Source: Burkholderia cenocepacia
GTDB lineage: Bacteria; Pseudomonadota; Gammaproteobacteria; Burkholderiales; Burkholderiaceae
DNA: 64,000 nucleotides
NCBI RefSeq assembly: GCF_900446215.1
Contig: NZ_UAQZ01000013.1
Coordinates: 682,001-746,000, forward strand
Reading direction: 5' to 3'
Shown here in pieces: positions 50,907 through 60,359 of the stretch (positions are counted from its first letter, which is position 1; each line of letters opens with the position of its first letter). The notes beneath the pieces are model-generated. The model saw only the letters and a list, made by a program, of their open reading frames with translations, was not told the DNA's origin and ran no database searches. The translations under genes were made by a program, and so were the position numbers.

Positions 50907-52397
50907 TCAGCCGACCCGCTGATGCCCCGCGTCGCCCGACGGCGCGCCGTCGTGCCCGCCGCTGTCGCCATTCCCGCCGCTGCCGCCGTTGTTGTCGTGA
51001 TCGTTCAGCCCGTGCTCGATCATCATCCGGTAGAGCGTCACGCGTGAAATGCCGAGTTCGGCGGCGGCCTTGTTGATCCGGTGGTCGTTGCGCAGCAGCG
51101 CATTCTCGATCGCGGTGCGTTCGGCCAGCGCCCGCGCCTGTTCGAGCGTCACCGGTTCGGTTTCGCCGGGCGTGTCGAGCCCGAGATCGTGCGGCGTCAG
51201 CAGCCGGCTCTCGGCCATCACGATCGCGCGCCGCACGCGGTTGATCAGTTCGCGTACATTGCCGGGCCACTCGTAGCGCCGCATCGCGTCGAGCGCGGCC
51301 GACGTGAAGCCGCTGATCTTGCGGCCGCTGTCAGCCTTGAATTTCTGCAGCACGTAGTGCGCGAGGATGTCGATGTCCTTGCCGCGCGCGCGCAGCGGCG
51401 GCTCGTGGATGCGCAGCACGCACAGGCGGTGATAGAGATCCGCGCGGAAGCGCCCGGCCTCGACCGCGCCGTCGAGATCGACGTGCGTGGCCGAGATGAT
51501 CCGCACGTCCACCGCGATCGATTCCTGCCCGCCGAGCCGCTCGATCTTGCCCTCTTGCAGGAAGCGCAGCAGGCTTGCCTGGCTTTCGACCGGCATGTCG
51601 CCGATCTCGTCGAGAAACAGCGTGCCGCCGTTCGCCGATTCGATCCGGCCCGCGCGCCGCTGGTTCGCGCCGGTGAACGCGCCGCGTTCATAGCCGAACA
51701 GTTCCGACTGCAGCAGGTGATGCGGAATCGCGCCGCAGTTGATCGCGACGAACGGCCCCTTGCCGCGGCCGGAGCGCTCGTGAATCGCGAGCGCCGTCAG
51801 CTCCTTGCCGGTGCCCGACTCGCCCGAGATGAACACGCTCGCGTCGGTCTTCGCGACCTTGCGGATCGTGCTGAACAGCTGCTGCATCGCCTCGCAGTTG
51901 CCGATCATCCCGTGTTCGCCGATCGACGCCGCGTAGGCGGCGCCGTCGACGCGATCGAGCGCGGCCATCCCGCGCGCATGGCCGAGCACGTGCGAAATCC
52001 ATTCGTACGGCAGCGGCAGCGTCACGTAATCGAAACAATAGCTGCGGATCAGTTCGCGCACGGCGGGGCCGATCGTGATGCCGGCCTGCGCGATGGAAAT
52101 CCAGCCGATCGCCGGCTGGCTCAGACACATCTTCAGCGCGGGATAGTCGCGCGACGTGAAGCCGGTGAAATCGACGAGCCCCGCGGCCACGCTCACGCCG
52201 GAGGTCATGTTCTGCGCGGCGCCGGCCGTCTTCGCGACCGCGATCTCCCAGCCGAGCCCGCGCAGTTGTGCCAGCAACGGCTCGTCGGGCGTGCGCATGA
52301 TCACGAACAGCTTGCGTCCGGCCTCGGGGGCGGTGACGGACACGTCCGTCATCTCGGGCGCCGCCTGCCCGTTTGCGTCGGGTGACCTTGCAACCAT
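50907..52397 (-). CDS. Sigma-54-dependent activator, VpsR/BerB-like
   Basis: 496 residues. The N-terminal 150 residues are receiver-like without a clear phosphorylatable Asp (LFVIMRTPDEPLL; YDYVTLPLPYEW-like FDYVTLPLPYEWIS). The AAA+ core is complete: Walker A GESGTGKE, the sigma-54 loop GAFTGA, and GGTLFLDEIGDMP. A Fis-type helix-turn-helix follows (RINKAAAELGISRVTLYRMM), then a Gly/Asp/His-rich tail of about 25 residues. The architecture fits VpsR-type regulators that respond to c-di-GMP and control exopolysaccharide. ATG at 52397 with GGGGA upstream. Confidence 0.88.
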   Translation of the reverse strand: MVARSPDANGQAAPEMTDVSVTAPEAGRKLFVIMRTPDEPLLAQLRGLGWEIAVAKTAGAAQNMTSGVSVAAGLVDFTGFTSRDYPALKMCLSQPAIGWISIAQAGITIGPAVRELIRSYCFDYVTLPLPYEWISHVLGHARGMAALDRVDGAAYAASIGEHGMIGNCEAMQQLFSTIRKVAKTDASVFISGESGTGKELTALAIHERSGRGKGPFVAINCGAIPHHLLQSELFGYERGAFTGANQRRAGRIESANGGTLFLDEIGDMPVESQASLLRFLQEGKIERLGGQESIAVDVRIISATHVDLDGAVEAGRFRADLYHRLCVLRIHEPPLRARGKDIDILAHYVLQKFKADSGRKISGFTSAALDAMRRYEWPGNVRELINRVRRAIVMAESRLLTPHDLGLDTPGETEPVTLEQARALAERTAIENALLRNDHRINKAAAELGISRVTLYRMMIEHGLNDHDNNGGSGGNGDSGGHDGAPSGDAGHQRVG

Positions 52398-52841
52398 CGT
52401 TGTTCCCCGCTTGGCGTTGGTATCGCGCGCCGGCTCGCCGCCGCGTACGACGGACACGATCGAACCGACATATTGGCCGTATTTCCGTCCGAATAAAATC
52501 CCCCTGCGCATGAATCGCGCCGGAGGTCGACGTTGTCATGAACGGTATATCGATGCGGCCGGCCCGCGGCTAGATGGGTGTTATCCCGGTGGCGGGCGCC
52601 GCGCGCGACCGGAAAGGCCCGGCCCCGACCGCGCAAAGCCGCGCCGGTGCTGGCGCACGGCGATCGTGGAGGACGCGGCGCACGCCCGATTCGTGCGCCG
52701 GCCCATGCGCGCGCAACCGGTCCGCCGGGCAGGCGGACGCCCGGGCAACCGGTTCCGGTTGATTTTCGTCAATCGTCGGAAGAAGCCGGCTGATGCACGA
52801 ACGCAACATGCGCGGCGCCCCGCCGTGCGGCGGGTGAGGGG
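52398..52841. other. Intergenic region upstream of the sigma-54 activator
   Basis: 444 bases; no supported gene. It carries the control region of the activator on the right part of the minus strand, including an AT-richer patch around 52465-52500. The remainder is GC-rich sequence with only shadow frames. Confidence 0.5.
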
Positions 52842-53765
52842 TCAGCGGCCCGACGCGAGCGGCGCGGGCGTGTTCGCGCGGCCGCGGCCGGCCGGCGCGC
52901 CGCCGTGTTCGCCATAGGTGGCGGCCAGTGCATCGACCCGCGCGAGATGGTGGCGATTGTCGTGATCCCACGGGTGGAAGCCCGGCCGGAAAAAACTCAG
53001 CCATTCGCCGGCGATGCGCGGGAACAGCCCGCGACGCGGCCCGTACAGGAACGCGATCATCCGCAGCATGCCGCGCACGTGATGGCCGGCGCCGCGATCG
53101 CGCCACAGCAGCGTCGCATGCATCAGGAACACGGTCGGCCAGAACGTCAGCGTCGTCAGCAGATACACGCCGATGCGGATCAGGTAGCGACGCAGCCCCG
53201 GCTTCATCGCGGCATTCCACACGTCGAACGACACGGCCTTGTGCTCGGTTTCCTCCAGCGCGTGCCAGATCCACATCTGCCGGTAGCCTTCGACCGAACC
53301 GTCGAGGCGCGTCGGGTCGCGCAGCAGCCAGTCGGCGAGCATCGCCGTGTAATGCTCGGCCGCCACCGTATGCGCGAGCTGCACCGAATGCGGCAGCTTG
53401 CGCTTCATGTAGCCGAGCACCGTCCACACGCGCTGGTCCAGCTTGCGCGCGGGTAGCCGGTTCGCCTGCATCAGCTCGTTGTATTCGATGTGCTCGCGCG
53501 TATGCATCGCTTCCTGGCCGATGAAGCCGAGCACCTGCTGCTTCAGCACGGGATCGTCGATCCGGTCGCGATAGTTGCGCACCGAATCCATGAAGAAGCG
53601 CTCGCCGGCCGGAAACAGCAGCGACAGCGCGTTGAAGAAATGGGTCACGTGCGACCCGAGGCCATGCCAGTCCTTCGCGCGTTCGACCGGCAGGTCGAAG
53701 CGCAGGTCGCGGCGCACCGGCATGATCCCGGCTGCGGTGGCGGAAGCGGCTGACTTCATGTTCAT
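52842..53765 (-). CDS. Metal-dependent hydrolase, PF10118 family
   Basis: 307 residues. Conserved helices carry the metal-ligand pattern EAMHTREHIEYNE, TVAAEHYTA and ALEETEHKAVSFDV, i.e. histidines and glutamates typical of di-iron helical bundles of this family. The C-terminal third is hydrophobic (RIGVYLLTTLTFWPTVFLMH), suggesting membrane association. The substrate is unknown, perhaps lipid-like. AGGAG precedes the ATG at 53765. A palindrome ACATC-N4-GATGT (53853-53866) lies about 90 bases upstream. Confidence 0.87.
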   Translation of the reverse strand: MNMKSAASATAAGIMPVRRDLRFDLPVERAKDWHGLGSHVTHFFNALSLLFPAGERFFMDSVRNYRDRIDDPVLKQQVLGFIGQEAMHTREHIEYNELMQANRLPARKLDQRVWTVLGYMKRKLPHSVQLAHTVAAEHYTAMLADWLLRDPTRLDGSVEGYRQMWIWHALEETEHKAVSFDVWNAAMKPGLRRYLIRIGVYLLTTLTFWPTVFLMHATLLWRDRGAGHHVRGMLRMIAFLYGPRRGLFPRIAGEWLSFFRPGFHPWDHDNRHHLARVDALAATYGEHGGAPAGRGRANTPAPLASGR

Positions 53766-54340
53766 CGTTCTCCTGTTGCGGAGCCGTCCGGCGCATCGTC
53801 CGACGCGGCCGGCGCAAGCCCGGGCGGCGCATCGCGCGCCGCCAAAATCCTGACATCGACAGATGTAACGATAGGCCGCGCGCGCCGGCGCATGCAAGCC
53901 GCGCGGTAGATGCGCGCTTCCAAACAGGGCACGGTCGGAAAGACGGAAAAAACGGCGCTCGAACGACATTCGGCCGGGCCGCGATTCGAACGCGGGCGCG
54001 CGCGTCGGGGCGAGGCGCCGGATGCGGCGCGGCGCCCCGCCAGCGGCCCGCCAGCCCCGTGCGGCGGGCCTTTCGCGGGATCGGGCAACGCTCGTGCAGC
54101 AGGCTGTCACGTGAGCCGTTCGCATCGATTCATACGCGCCGCGCACCGTCGCGGTGCACCCTCGCCCGCGCGGCTCGCGAAAAATTCAAACACGCGTTCC
54201 AATTGCGTTTCGGGCGCTCACGCCGGCACGCCCCGCCACGCGGCCCCGCTCAGCGTGAAACGGCGCGAAATCCACGCGCGCCGGCCCGCTGCGCGCTCGC
54301 CTACAATAGCGGTTTCACGCAACCTCTTTCAGGAGAAATC
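53766..54340. other. Intergenic region, PF10118 hydrolase / FKBP
   Basis: 575 bases between divergent genes. Contents: the inverted repeat ACATCGACAGATGT (53853-53866) near the hydrolase promoter, and a -10-like TACAAT (54302-54307) just before the FKBP gene. The middle is GC-rich with shadow frames only. Confidence 0.55.
54302..54307 (+). promoter_or_regulatory. Candidate -10 box of the FKBP gene
   Basis: TACAAT, 33 bases before the ATG, with a good AGGAGAAATC ribosome-binding site between. Confidence 0.4.
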
Positions 54341-54682
54341 ATGTCCGTCATCACGACCGAATCGGGCCTCAAGTACGAAGACCTGACCGAAGGCACCGGC
54401 GCGGCAGCGCAAGCCGGCAAGACCGTCAGCGTCCACTACACGGGCTGGCTGACCGACGGTCAGAAATTCGATTCGAGCAAGGATCGCAACGACCCGTTCG
54501 CGTTCGTGCTCGGCGGCGGCATGGTCATCAAGGGCTGGGACGAAGGCGTGCAGGGCATGAAGGTCGGCGGCGTGCGTCGCCTGACGATCCCGCCGCAACT
54601 CGGCTACGGCCCGCGCGGCGCAGGCGGCGTGATTCCGCCGAATGCAACGCTCGTGTTCGAAGTCGAACTGCTCGACGTCTGA
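54341..54682 (+). CDS. FKBP-type peptidyl-prolyl isomerase
   Basis: 113 residues, a single minimal FKBP domain: SVHYTGWLTDGQKFDSS, GGGMVIKGWDEGVQGMKVGG and LTIPPQLGYGPRGAGGVIPP, with the active-site aromatic residues present. It accelerates proline isomerisation in the cytoplasm; there is no signal peptide. AGGAG gives a clear start at 54341. An AraC gene follows 26 bases downstream in the same direction. Confidence 0.95.
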   Translation: MSVITTESGLKYEDLTEGTGAAAQAGKTVSVHYTGWLTDGQKFDSSKDRNDPFAFVLGGGMVIKGWDEGVQGMKVGGVRRLTIPPQLGYGPRGAGGVIPPNATLVFEVELLDV

Positions 54683-54708
54683 CCCTGCACCCCGCCGTTT
54701 CCTTCCCG

Positions 54709-55482
54709 ATGGAACGCATCGCCTCCCCCGCCATCGCGCTGCGCCGCTACGCCACGTGCGAAGCGTCGGACGTGCACGACTTCCACCAGGTCGTGCTCGG
54801 CGTCGATGGCGCGATGGTGATGGCGGTGGACGGAATCGGCCAGCGCATCGACCGGCACGCGGCCTGGCTGATTCCGGCCGGCGCGCGCCACGACTACGCG
54901 GGCCTCGGCGACAATCGCCAGCTCGTGATCGACCTGCCCGCCGCGTCGCTCGCGGTACCGCAGCGGCTGTTCGACCATGCGCGGGCCGTGTCGATCGACC
55001 CGGCGCTCACGTCGCTCGTCGCGCAGGTCGCGGCGGCCGCCGCGCAACACGATGCGCCGGACGGCGACGCACGGCAGGCCGCCGCGCACCGCTTTCAGTG
55101 GCAGGCCGCGGCTCGCCTGTGCGACGCGCTGCTCGACGATGCGGGCATCGCCGCGCCTGCGTCGGGCCTCGATTTCGCGCGCATCGACCGCTGGCTGCGC
55201 GCGCGGCTCGCCGAACCGCTGCGCATCGCCGATCTCGCCGCGCACTGCGGCTACGGGATGCGGCGCTTTCATCAACTGTTCGTCGATGCATTCGGCGAAA
55301 CGCCCCATCGCTACCTGCAGCGGCTGCGGCTCGACGCCGCGATCGTGCTGCTCGCCGACGGCCGGCATGCGCTCGTCGACATCGCGGGCAGCGTCGGCTT
55401 CGCGGACCAGAGCACGTTCACGCATGCGTTCACGAAGCGCTTCGGCGTGGCGCCGGGACGCTGGCGCGGCGAACGGCATTGA
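54709..55482 (+). CDS. AraC-family transcriptional regulator
   Basis: 257 residues. A cupin-like N-terminal domain (HDFHQVVLGVDGAMVMAV, WLIPAGARHDYAG) is followed by two helix-turn-helix motifs (LRIADLAAHCGYGMRRFHQLF and LVDIAGSVGFADQSTFTHAFTK). The arrangement fits cytoplasmic AraC regulators of exporter genes. It directly precedes a drug-type MFS gene in the same direction, which is the natural candidate target. Confidence 0.9.
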   Translation: MERIASPAIALRRYATCEASDVHDFHQVVLGVDGAMVMAVDGIGQRIDRHAAWLIPAGARHDYAGLGDNRQLVIDLPAASLAVPQRLFDHARAVSIDPALTSLVAQVAAAAAQHDAPDGDARQAAAHRFQWQAAARLCDALLDDAGIAAPASGLDFARIDRWLRARLAEPLRIADLAAHCGYGMRRFHQLFVDAFGETPHRYLQRLRLDAAIVLLADGRHALVDIAGSVGFADQSTFTHAFTKRFGVAPGRWRGERH

Positions 55483-55608
55483 ACGCATCGGCCTCGCCGA
55501 ATACGCATCGACGCACGTAGCCAGCGGCACGCATTCGCGTCGGCATCCGTATCGACGCTTCGCGTCCCGCTGAAACATCGCCTGTCCGTCGCCGCCTACG
55601 ATGGACGC

Positions 55609-57117
55609 ATGGATACGACCATACCGTCCCCCGCTTTCCCGCCCGCGCTCGCGCGCGTCGTCGCCACCGTCAGCATCGGTTTCGTCGTCACGCAGCTCGA
55701 CGTGACGATCGTCAATATCGCGCTCGCGCATCTCGCCGCCGACCTGCACCTGCCGGTCGCCGGCCTGCAATGGGTCGTCGATGCGTACACGCTCGCGTTC
55801 GCGGTGTTGATGCTGTCGGCCGGTGCGCTCGGCGACCGCTTCGGCGCGCGCCGCCTGTACGTCGCCGGCCTCCTGCTGTTCGCGCTCGCGTCACTTGCAT
55901 GCGGCGCCGCCGTCGCGCCCGCGATGCTGATCGCGGCCCGCGCGCTGCAAGGCGTCGGCGCCGCGGCCATGCTGCCGAATTCGCTCGCGCTGCTCAACGA
56001 CGCGTGCCGGCACGACCCGCGCCTGCGCGCCCGCGCGGTCGGTGGGTGGACGGCGGCCGGGTCCATCGCGATCGCGGCCGGCCCGGTCGTCGGCGGCCTG
56101 CTGATTGCCGCGTGGGGCTGGCGCGGCATCTTCCTCGTGAACCTGCCGCTGTGCGCGGCGGGGCTCGCCGCTACGTTCGCGTGGGTGCCCGCGCGCCGCG
56201 AGCAGGCTGCCCCGGCACGCTCGGCCCGTTCGCTCGATCCGCGCGGCCAGTTCGTCGCGATCGCGATGCTGACCGCGCTGACCGGCGCCGTGATCGAATG
56301 GCGGCCGCTCGGCTTCACGCACCTGGTCGTGACCGGCGGCTTCACGCTGGCGGCGCTGGCCGCGCTCGCGTTCGTCGCGATCGAATCGCGCACGGCCACG
56401 CCGATGCTGCCGCTATCGCTGTTCCGCCACCGCACGTTCAGCGCGGCCGTGCTGTTCGGGATCTGCGTAAACCTCACGTATTACGGCACCGTATTCATGC
56501 TCGCGCTGTACCTGCAACGCACACGCGACCAGTCGGCGTTGCAGGCCGGGCTCGCGTTCCTGCCGCTCACCGGCGGGTTCCTGCTGTCGAATCTCGCGAG
56601 CGGACGCGTCGTCGCGCGCCACGGCCCGCGCATGCCGATGGTGGCCGGCGCGCTCGTCGCCGCGCTCGGCTACGGGTCGCTGCATGTCGTCGATGCAACG
56701 ACGCCGCTCGTCATGGTGCTGGTGCCGTTCCTGCTGATTCCGTCGGGCATGGGCTTCGCGGTGCCCGCGATGACGACGGCCGTGCTCGCGTCGGTCGCGC
56801 CCGACCGGGCCGGCATCGCGTCGGCGGTGCTGAATACCGCACGGCAGGCCGGCGGTGCAATCGGCGTCGCGGCATTCGGTGCGCTCGCCGGCGGCGGCGG
56901 TGCAGCGCAGGTCGTCAGCGGGTTGCGGATCGAAACCGCCGTGTCGGTCGCGCTGCTGCTCGCGGCCGCACTGCTCGCGACCCGTGTGCGGACCAATGCG
57001 GATCGCGGTGCCTCTCCCGCGCCTCGGGCGACGCCACCGGTCGATCGCACGCGTGCGGTCACGCGTCACCGAGGTGAGGCTGGATCAGGTAACGCCGACG
57101 AAAGAAGGTCTGCGTGA
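55609..57117 (+). CDS. MFS exporter, DHA2 (14-helix) family
   Basis: 502 residues, 14 hydrophobic segments. Motif A of MFS exporters is present (LGDRFGARRLYVAG) and the N-terminal helix holds the QLDVTIVNIAL wording of EmrB/QacA-like DHA2 pumps. It should expel toxic compounds using proton motive force. No EmrA-type membrane fusion protein is adjacent. The upstream AraC gene, 126 bases away, is a likely regulator. The hydrophilic C-terminal tail of about 40 residues is weakly conserved. Confidence 0.9.
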   Translation: MDTTIPSPAFPPALARVVATVSIGFVVTQLDVTIVNIALAHLAADLHLPVAGLQWVVDAYTLAFAVLMLSAGALGDRFGARRLYVAGLLLFALASLACGAAVAPAMLIAARALQGVGAAAMLPNSLALLNDACRHDPRLRARAVGGWTAAGSIAIAAGPVVGGLLIAAWGWRGIFLVNLPLCAAGLAATFAWVPARREQAAPARSARSLDPRGQFVAIAMLTALTGAVIEWRPLGFTHLVVTGGFTLAALAALAFVAIESRTATPMLPLSLFRHRTFSAAVLFGICVNLTYYGTVFMLALYLQRTRDQSALQAGLAFLPLTGGFLLSNLASGRVVARHGPRMPMVAGALVAALGYGSLHVVDATTPLVMVLVPFLLIPSGMGFAVPAMTTAVLASVAPDRAGIASAVLNTARQAGGAIGVAAFGALAGGGGAAQVVSGLRIETAVSVALLLAAALLATRVRTNADRGASPAPRATPPVDRTRAVTRHRGEAGSGNADERRSA

Positions 57118-57198
57118 ATCGACTCGCGTAGCCGGCAGTGCCGCGCTCGTGCTGTCGCGCCGAATGCCATCCGACGGCACGACCCTCGCGCATGACGC

Positions 57199-57669
57199 TC
57201 ACCGACGCGCCGCGCCCGCTTCGTCATCGATCTTCTTCACGACCGTATCGGCCGCCTTCAAAGGCCGGCCGTCGTCGTGCCGCAGCGCGAGCTTGCGGAT
57301 CGCGCGCCCGGTGCCGCGATCGATCAGCACCGAATGCCGCTCGCCGCGCGCGAACAGGTTGGCCTCGCCCCACTGCCGCAGCATCACGATGACCGGAAAC
57401 AGCCCCTCGCCCTTTTTGGTCAGCACGTACTCCTGATACGCGGTGCCGTCGGACGCCGGCACGACGTCGAACACGCCCGCGTCCACCAGCATCTTCAGCC
57501 GGTCGGACAGGATGTTGCTCGCGACGCCGAGGCTCGCGCGGAAATCGCCGAAGCGGCGCACGCCGTCGAACGCATCGCGCACGATCAGCAACGCCCAGCG
57601 ATCGCCGACGATATCGGTCGCGCGCGCCACCGGGCACGGCGAATCCGCAAGACTTTTCTGCCTGGCCAT
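57199..57669 (-). CDS. HxlR-family transcriptional regulator
   Basis: 156 residues. The HxlR winged-helix core is plain: CPVARATDIVGDRWALLIVRDAF, FGDFRASLGVASNILSDRLKML and EYVLTKKGEGLFPVI. A cysteine (Cys12 or nearby) near the start may sense redox or electrophiles as in other HxlR proteins. The ATG at 57669 has GGAGAG upstream; a longer open frame is unconserved. Divergent from an MFS gene with palindromic sites between. Confidence 0.9.
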   Translation of the reverse strand: MARQKSLADSPCPVARATDIVGDRWALLIVRDAFDGVRRFGDFRASLGVASNILSDRLKMLVDAGVFDVVPASDGTAYQEYVLTKKGEGLFPVIVMLRQWGEANLFARGERHSVLIDRGTGRAIRKLALRHDDGRPLKAADTVVKKIDDEAGAARR

Positions 57670-57750
57670 GTTGCTCTCCGCAATCACGCCGGCCGCCTTC
57701 GCAGGCATGCCGGCCATCCGGGCACGGGCCGCTGGCCCGTCACCCAACAG

Positions 57751-57803
57751 GTTGCATTTTAAAACTACTTTTCCTACACTCCAACCCAGTTTCAAATTGC
57801 AAC
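57751..57803. promoter_or_regulatory. Candidate HxlR operators and MFS promoter
   Basis: Two related sites, GTTGCATTTTAAAAC (57751-57765) and GTTTCAAATTGCAAC (57789-57803), the second a near-perfect palindrome. They flank a promoter reading rightwards: TTGCAT, 17 bases, TACACT (57775-57780). The first site overlaps the -35 and the second lies at the start point. Confidence 0.6.
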
Positions 57804-57823
57804 TACATTGCGTGAGGCAACCC

Positions 57824-59059
57824 ATGGAATCGTCCTGCCATTCCGGCACCGTTGCATCGAACGCGCCAACCGGCGCGATCCATCCGGCTGAGGGCGCCCG
57901 CCTGTCGTCGGCGCGTGTCGTGCTGCTGGCCGTCTGCTGCGCGGCGAGCGTCGCGAACGTCTACTACGCGCAGCCGCTGCTCGATTCGATCGCGCGGGAT
58001 TTCGGCGTATCGCTGGCCGCCGTCGGCGGCGTCGTCACCGCGACGCAGCTGGGCTGCGCGCTCGCGCTGCTGTTCGTCGTGCCGCTTGGCGACCTGCTGA
58101 ACCGCAAGCGCCTGATCGCCGTGCAGCTTCTGCTGCTGACCGCAGCCTGTATCGGCGTGGCCGCCGCGTCGACACGCGTCGCGCTGCTGGCGGGAATGGT
58201 CGCGGTCGGATTGCTCGGCACCGCGATGACGCAAGGACTGATCGCGTGCTCGGCCGCCCTCGCCGGCGCGGGCGAACGCGGGCGCGTGGTGGGCGCCGCG
58301 CAAGGCGGCGTCGTGGTCGGGCTGCTGGCCGCGCGCTCGCTGGCGGGTGTCGTCACCGACATCGCGGGGTGGCGGGCCGTCTATCTCGTATCGGGCGCCC
58401 TCGCGATCGCGATGCTGGTCGTGCTGTCGCGGCTGCTGCCGGCGATGCGCGAACCGCGCGAACGCATCGGTTACGCGGCGCTGCTGCGGTCGATGGTGGC
58501 GCTGCTGCGCGACGAACGTGTGTTGCGCGTGCGCGGCGCGATCGCGCTGCTGATGTTCGCGGCGTTCAGCATCTTCTGGAGCGCGCTCGTGCTGCCGCTG
58601 AGCGCGCCGCCGCACGCGATGTCGCACACGCAAATTGGTGCATTCGGCCTCGTCGGCGCACTCGGGGCGGCGGCCGCCGCCCGCGCGGGCCGGCTCGCGG
58701 ATCGCGGGCGCGGCGAAGCGACGACCGGCGCCGCACTCGCGCTGCTCGCATGCGCGTGGCTGCCGCTCGCGTTCGGCAATACGTCGATCGCGCTGCTGAT
58801 CGTCGGCATCGTGCTGCTCGACGTCGGCGGACAGGCCGTGCACGTCGTCAACCAGAGCATGATTCTCGGCGCGCGGCCCGACGCGCATGCGCGCCTCGTC
58901 GGCTGCTACATGCTGTTCTATTCGGCCGGCAGCGGGCTCGGCGCGATTGCGGCCACGATGATGTACGCGCGCGCCGGCTGGACCGGCGTCTGCGTGCTCG
59001 GTGCGGCGGTGAGCGTGGCCGCGCTCGGCGTGTGGGCCGCGACGCTCAGGCGCGCGTGA
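57824..59059 (+). CDS. MFS exporter (12-helix type)
   Basis: 411 residues, 12 hydrophobic segments. Opening helix ARVVLLAVCCAASVANVYYAQPLLDSIARD and the repeated motif GDLLNRKRLIAVQ mark an MFS drug-type exporter of the YgaY/EmrY-like NepI group. The hydrophilic N-terminus is about 35 residues. GAGG precedes the ATG at 57824. Divergent from HxlR, the likely repressor; it converges on the exopolysaccharide genes after a terminator. Confidence 0.9.
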   Translation: MESSCHSGTVASNAPTGAIHPAEGARLSSARVVLLAVCCAASVANVYYAQPLLDSIARDFGVSLAAVGGVVTATQLGCALALLFVVPLGDLLNRKRLIAVQLLLLTAACIGVAAASTRVALLAGMVAVGLLGTAMTQGLIACSAALAGAGERGRVVGAAQGGVVVGLLAARSLAGVVTDIAGWRAVYLVSGALAIAMLVVLSRLLPAMREPRERIGYAALLRSMVALLRDERVLRVRGAIALLMFAAFSIFWSALVLPLSAPPHAMSHTQIGAFGLVGALGAAAAARAGRLADRGRGEATTGAALALLACAWLPLAFGNTSIALLIVGIVLLDVGGQAVHVVNQSMILGARPDAHARLVGCYMLFYSAGSGLGAIAATMMYARAGWTGVCVLGAAVSVAALGVWAATLRRA

Positions 59060-59087
59060 GGCGCGCCGGCCGTGCGGATCGAACGGG

Positions 59088-59120
59088 AAAAGCCGGCCCG
59101 CCCTCGGCGGGCGGCCGGCA
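59088..59120 (-). terminator. Terminator of the exopolysaccharide cluster
   Basis: A GC-rich hairpin (GCCGGCCGCCCGCC / GGCGGGCCGGC) lies about 75 bases past the last glycosyltransferase stop. On the minus strand it is followed by TTTTCCCG. Confidence 0.65.
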
Positions 59121-59192
59121 CGCGAACCGGCCGCGCACGCGCGCCGGTCGGGCTTTCGGTTCCGCTGCGGTTCGGCGGCGCGCCGCGGGCGT

Positions 59193-60359
59193 TCAGCCGG
59201 CTGCCTGAATCGCCTCCTCGTACACGCCGGCCACGCGGCGCGCGATCACCGCATTGTCGAAATGATCGCGTGCATAGCGCTTGCACGCGGCCTCGTCGGG
59301 CAGCGCGATCGCGCCCGACAGCGCACCGCCGAGCCCTTCCGCGATCGCATCGGCGCCCGTCGACGGCAACACCAGATCGTTCGACAACCCGGCGACCGCC
59401 TCCGGCAGCCCGCCGACCGGCGTGACCAGCACCGGCGTGCCGGACGCCAGCGATTCGACGGTGATCAAGCCGAAGCCCTCGAGCGCGACCGTCGGCACGA
59501 CGCTGACCGTCGCCGCGCGGTACAACGCCGCGAGATGATGATCGGGCACGAAACCGAGCAGCTTCACGTTGTCCTGCAGCCCCGCTTCGTCGATGCGCTG
59601 CTGCAGTTCCTCGCCGATCTTGCCCTTGCCGGCGATCAGCAGCAGCACGTCCGGGTGACGGCGCTTGACGAGGCCGATCGCATCGATCAGGTCCTCCAGC
59701 CCCATGCGCCGCACGAGCCGGCGCACGGCCAGCACGATCGGCCGGTCCTGCGGCAGTTGCAGCTTGTGCCGCGCCTCGGCGGGCGTGAGCGGCGTGTCGA
59801 ACTGCGCGGTATCGACGCAGCCCGGGATCACACGCACGCGCGACGGATCGATCCCGTAGCGGTTCGTCAGGATCTGGCCGAATGCCTGCGACAGCACGAT
59901 CAGCCGCGACGAGCGCGTATAGACGGCCTGTTCGAGATAGCGCTTCGCGCGCTGTCCGAGCGACGCGGCGCCCTCGACCTGGCTTTCGTCGGCCCACGGC
60001 CCCTGGAAGTGCGACACCTGCGGAATCCCGCGCGTCACGTCGAGCCCCGGGAACGTGTACAGCGCGAAGTGCGACGAAATCACGTCCGGCCGCGCGCTGC
60101 GGATCTCGTCGCGCAGCGCGCGCCGCGCGGCGAGCATCCGGCGCGCGAGCGGCTCCGACGCGGGACCGAAACCCTGGATCGCCCCGCCCGTGTCGTCGGC
60201 GACCTTCGGCGAGCCGGCGACGAGCCCGCGCACCTCGACGCCCGCGCCGGGCAGCGCGCCGACGAGCGAGTAGTACATCCGGTCGAGGCCGCCCGCGCGT
60301 TCGGGGAACCAGTGCATGCCGATCTGCAACGATTTGATCGGCCGGGAAGATTGGGACAT
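59193..60359 (-). CDS. Glycosyltransferase family 4 (last gene of the exopolysaccharide cluster)
   Basis: 388 residues, GT-B fold. The C-terminal domain has the donor-binding pattern VALEGFGLITVESLASGTPVLVT, whose two glutamates (E-x7-E) bind the nucleotide sugar, and the N-terminal part carries GGLDRMYYSLV. It should add one sugar to the lipid-linked repeat unit. Start MSQSSRPIKSL at 60359, with AGGAG 9 bases upstream, overlaps the previous stop by one base (TGATG). Last gene of a translationally coupled series. Confidence 0.92.
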   Translation of the reverse strand: MSQSSRPIKSLQIGMHWFPERAGGLDRMYYSLVGALPGAGVEVRGLVAGSPKVADDTGGAIQGFGPASEPLARRMLAARRALRDEIRSARPDVISSHFALYTFPGLDVTRGIPQVSHFQGPWADESQVEGAASLGQRAKRYLEQAVYTRSSRLIVLSQAFGQILTNRYGIDPSRVRVIPGCVDTAQFDTPLTPAEARHKLQLPQDRPIVLAVRRLVRRMGLEDLIDAIGLVKRRHPDVLLLIAGKGKIGEELQQRIDEAGLQDNVKLLGFVPDHHLAALYRAATVSVVPTVALEGFGLITVESLASGTPVLVTPVGGLPEAVAGLSNDLVLPSTGADAIAEGLGGALSGAIALPDEAACKRYARDHFDNAVIARRVAGVYEEAIQAAG

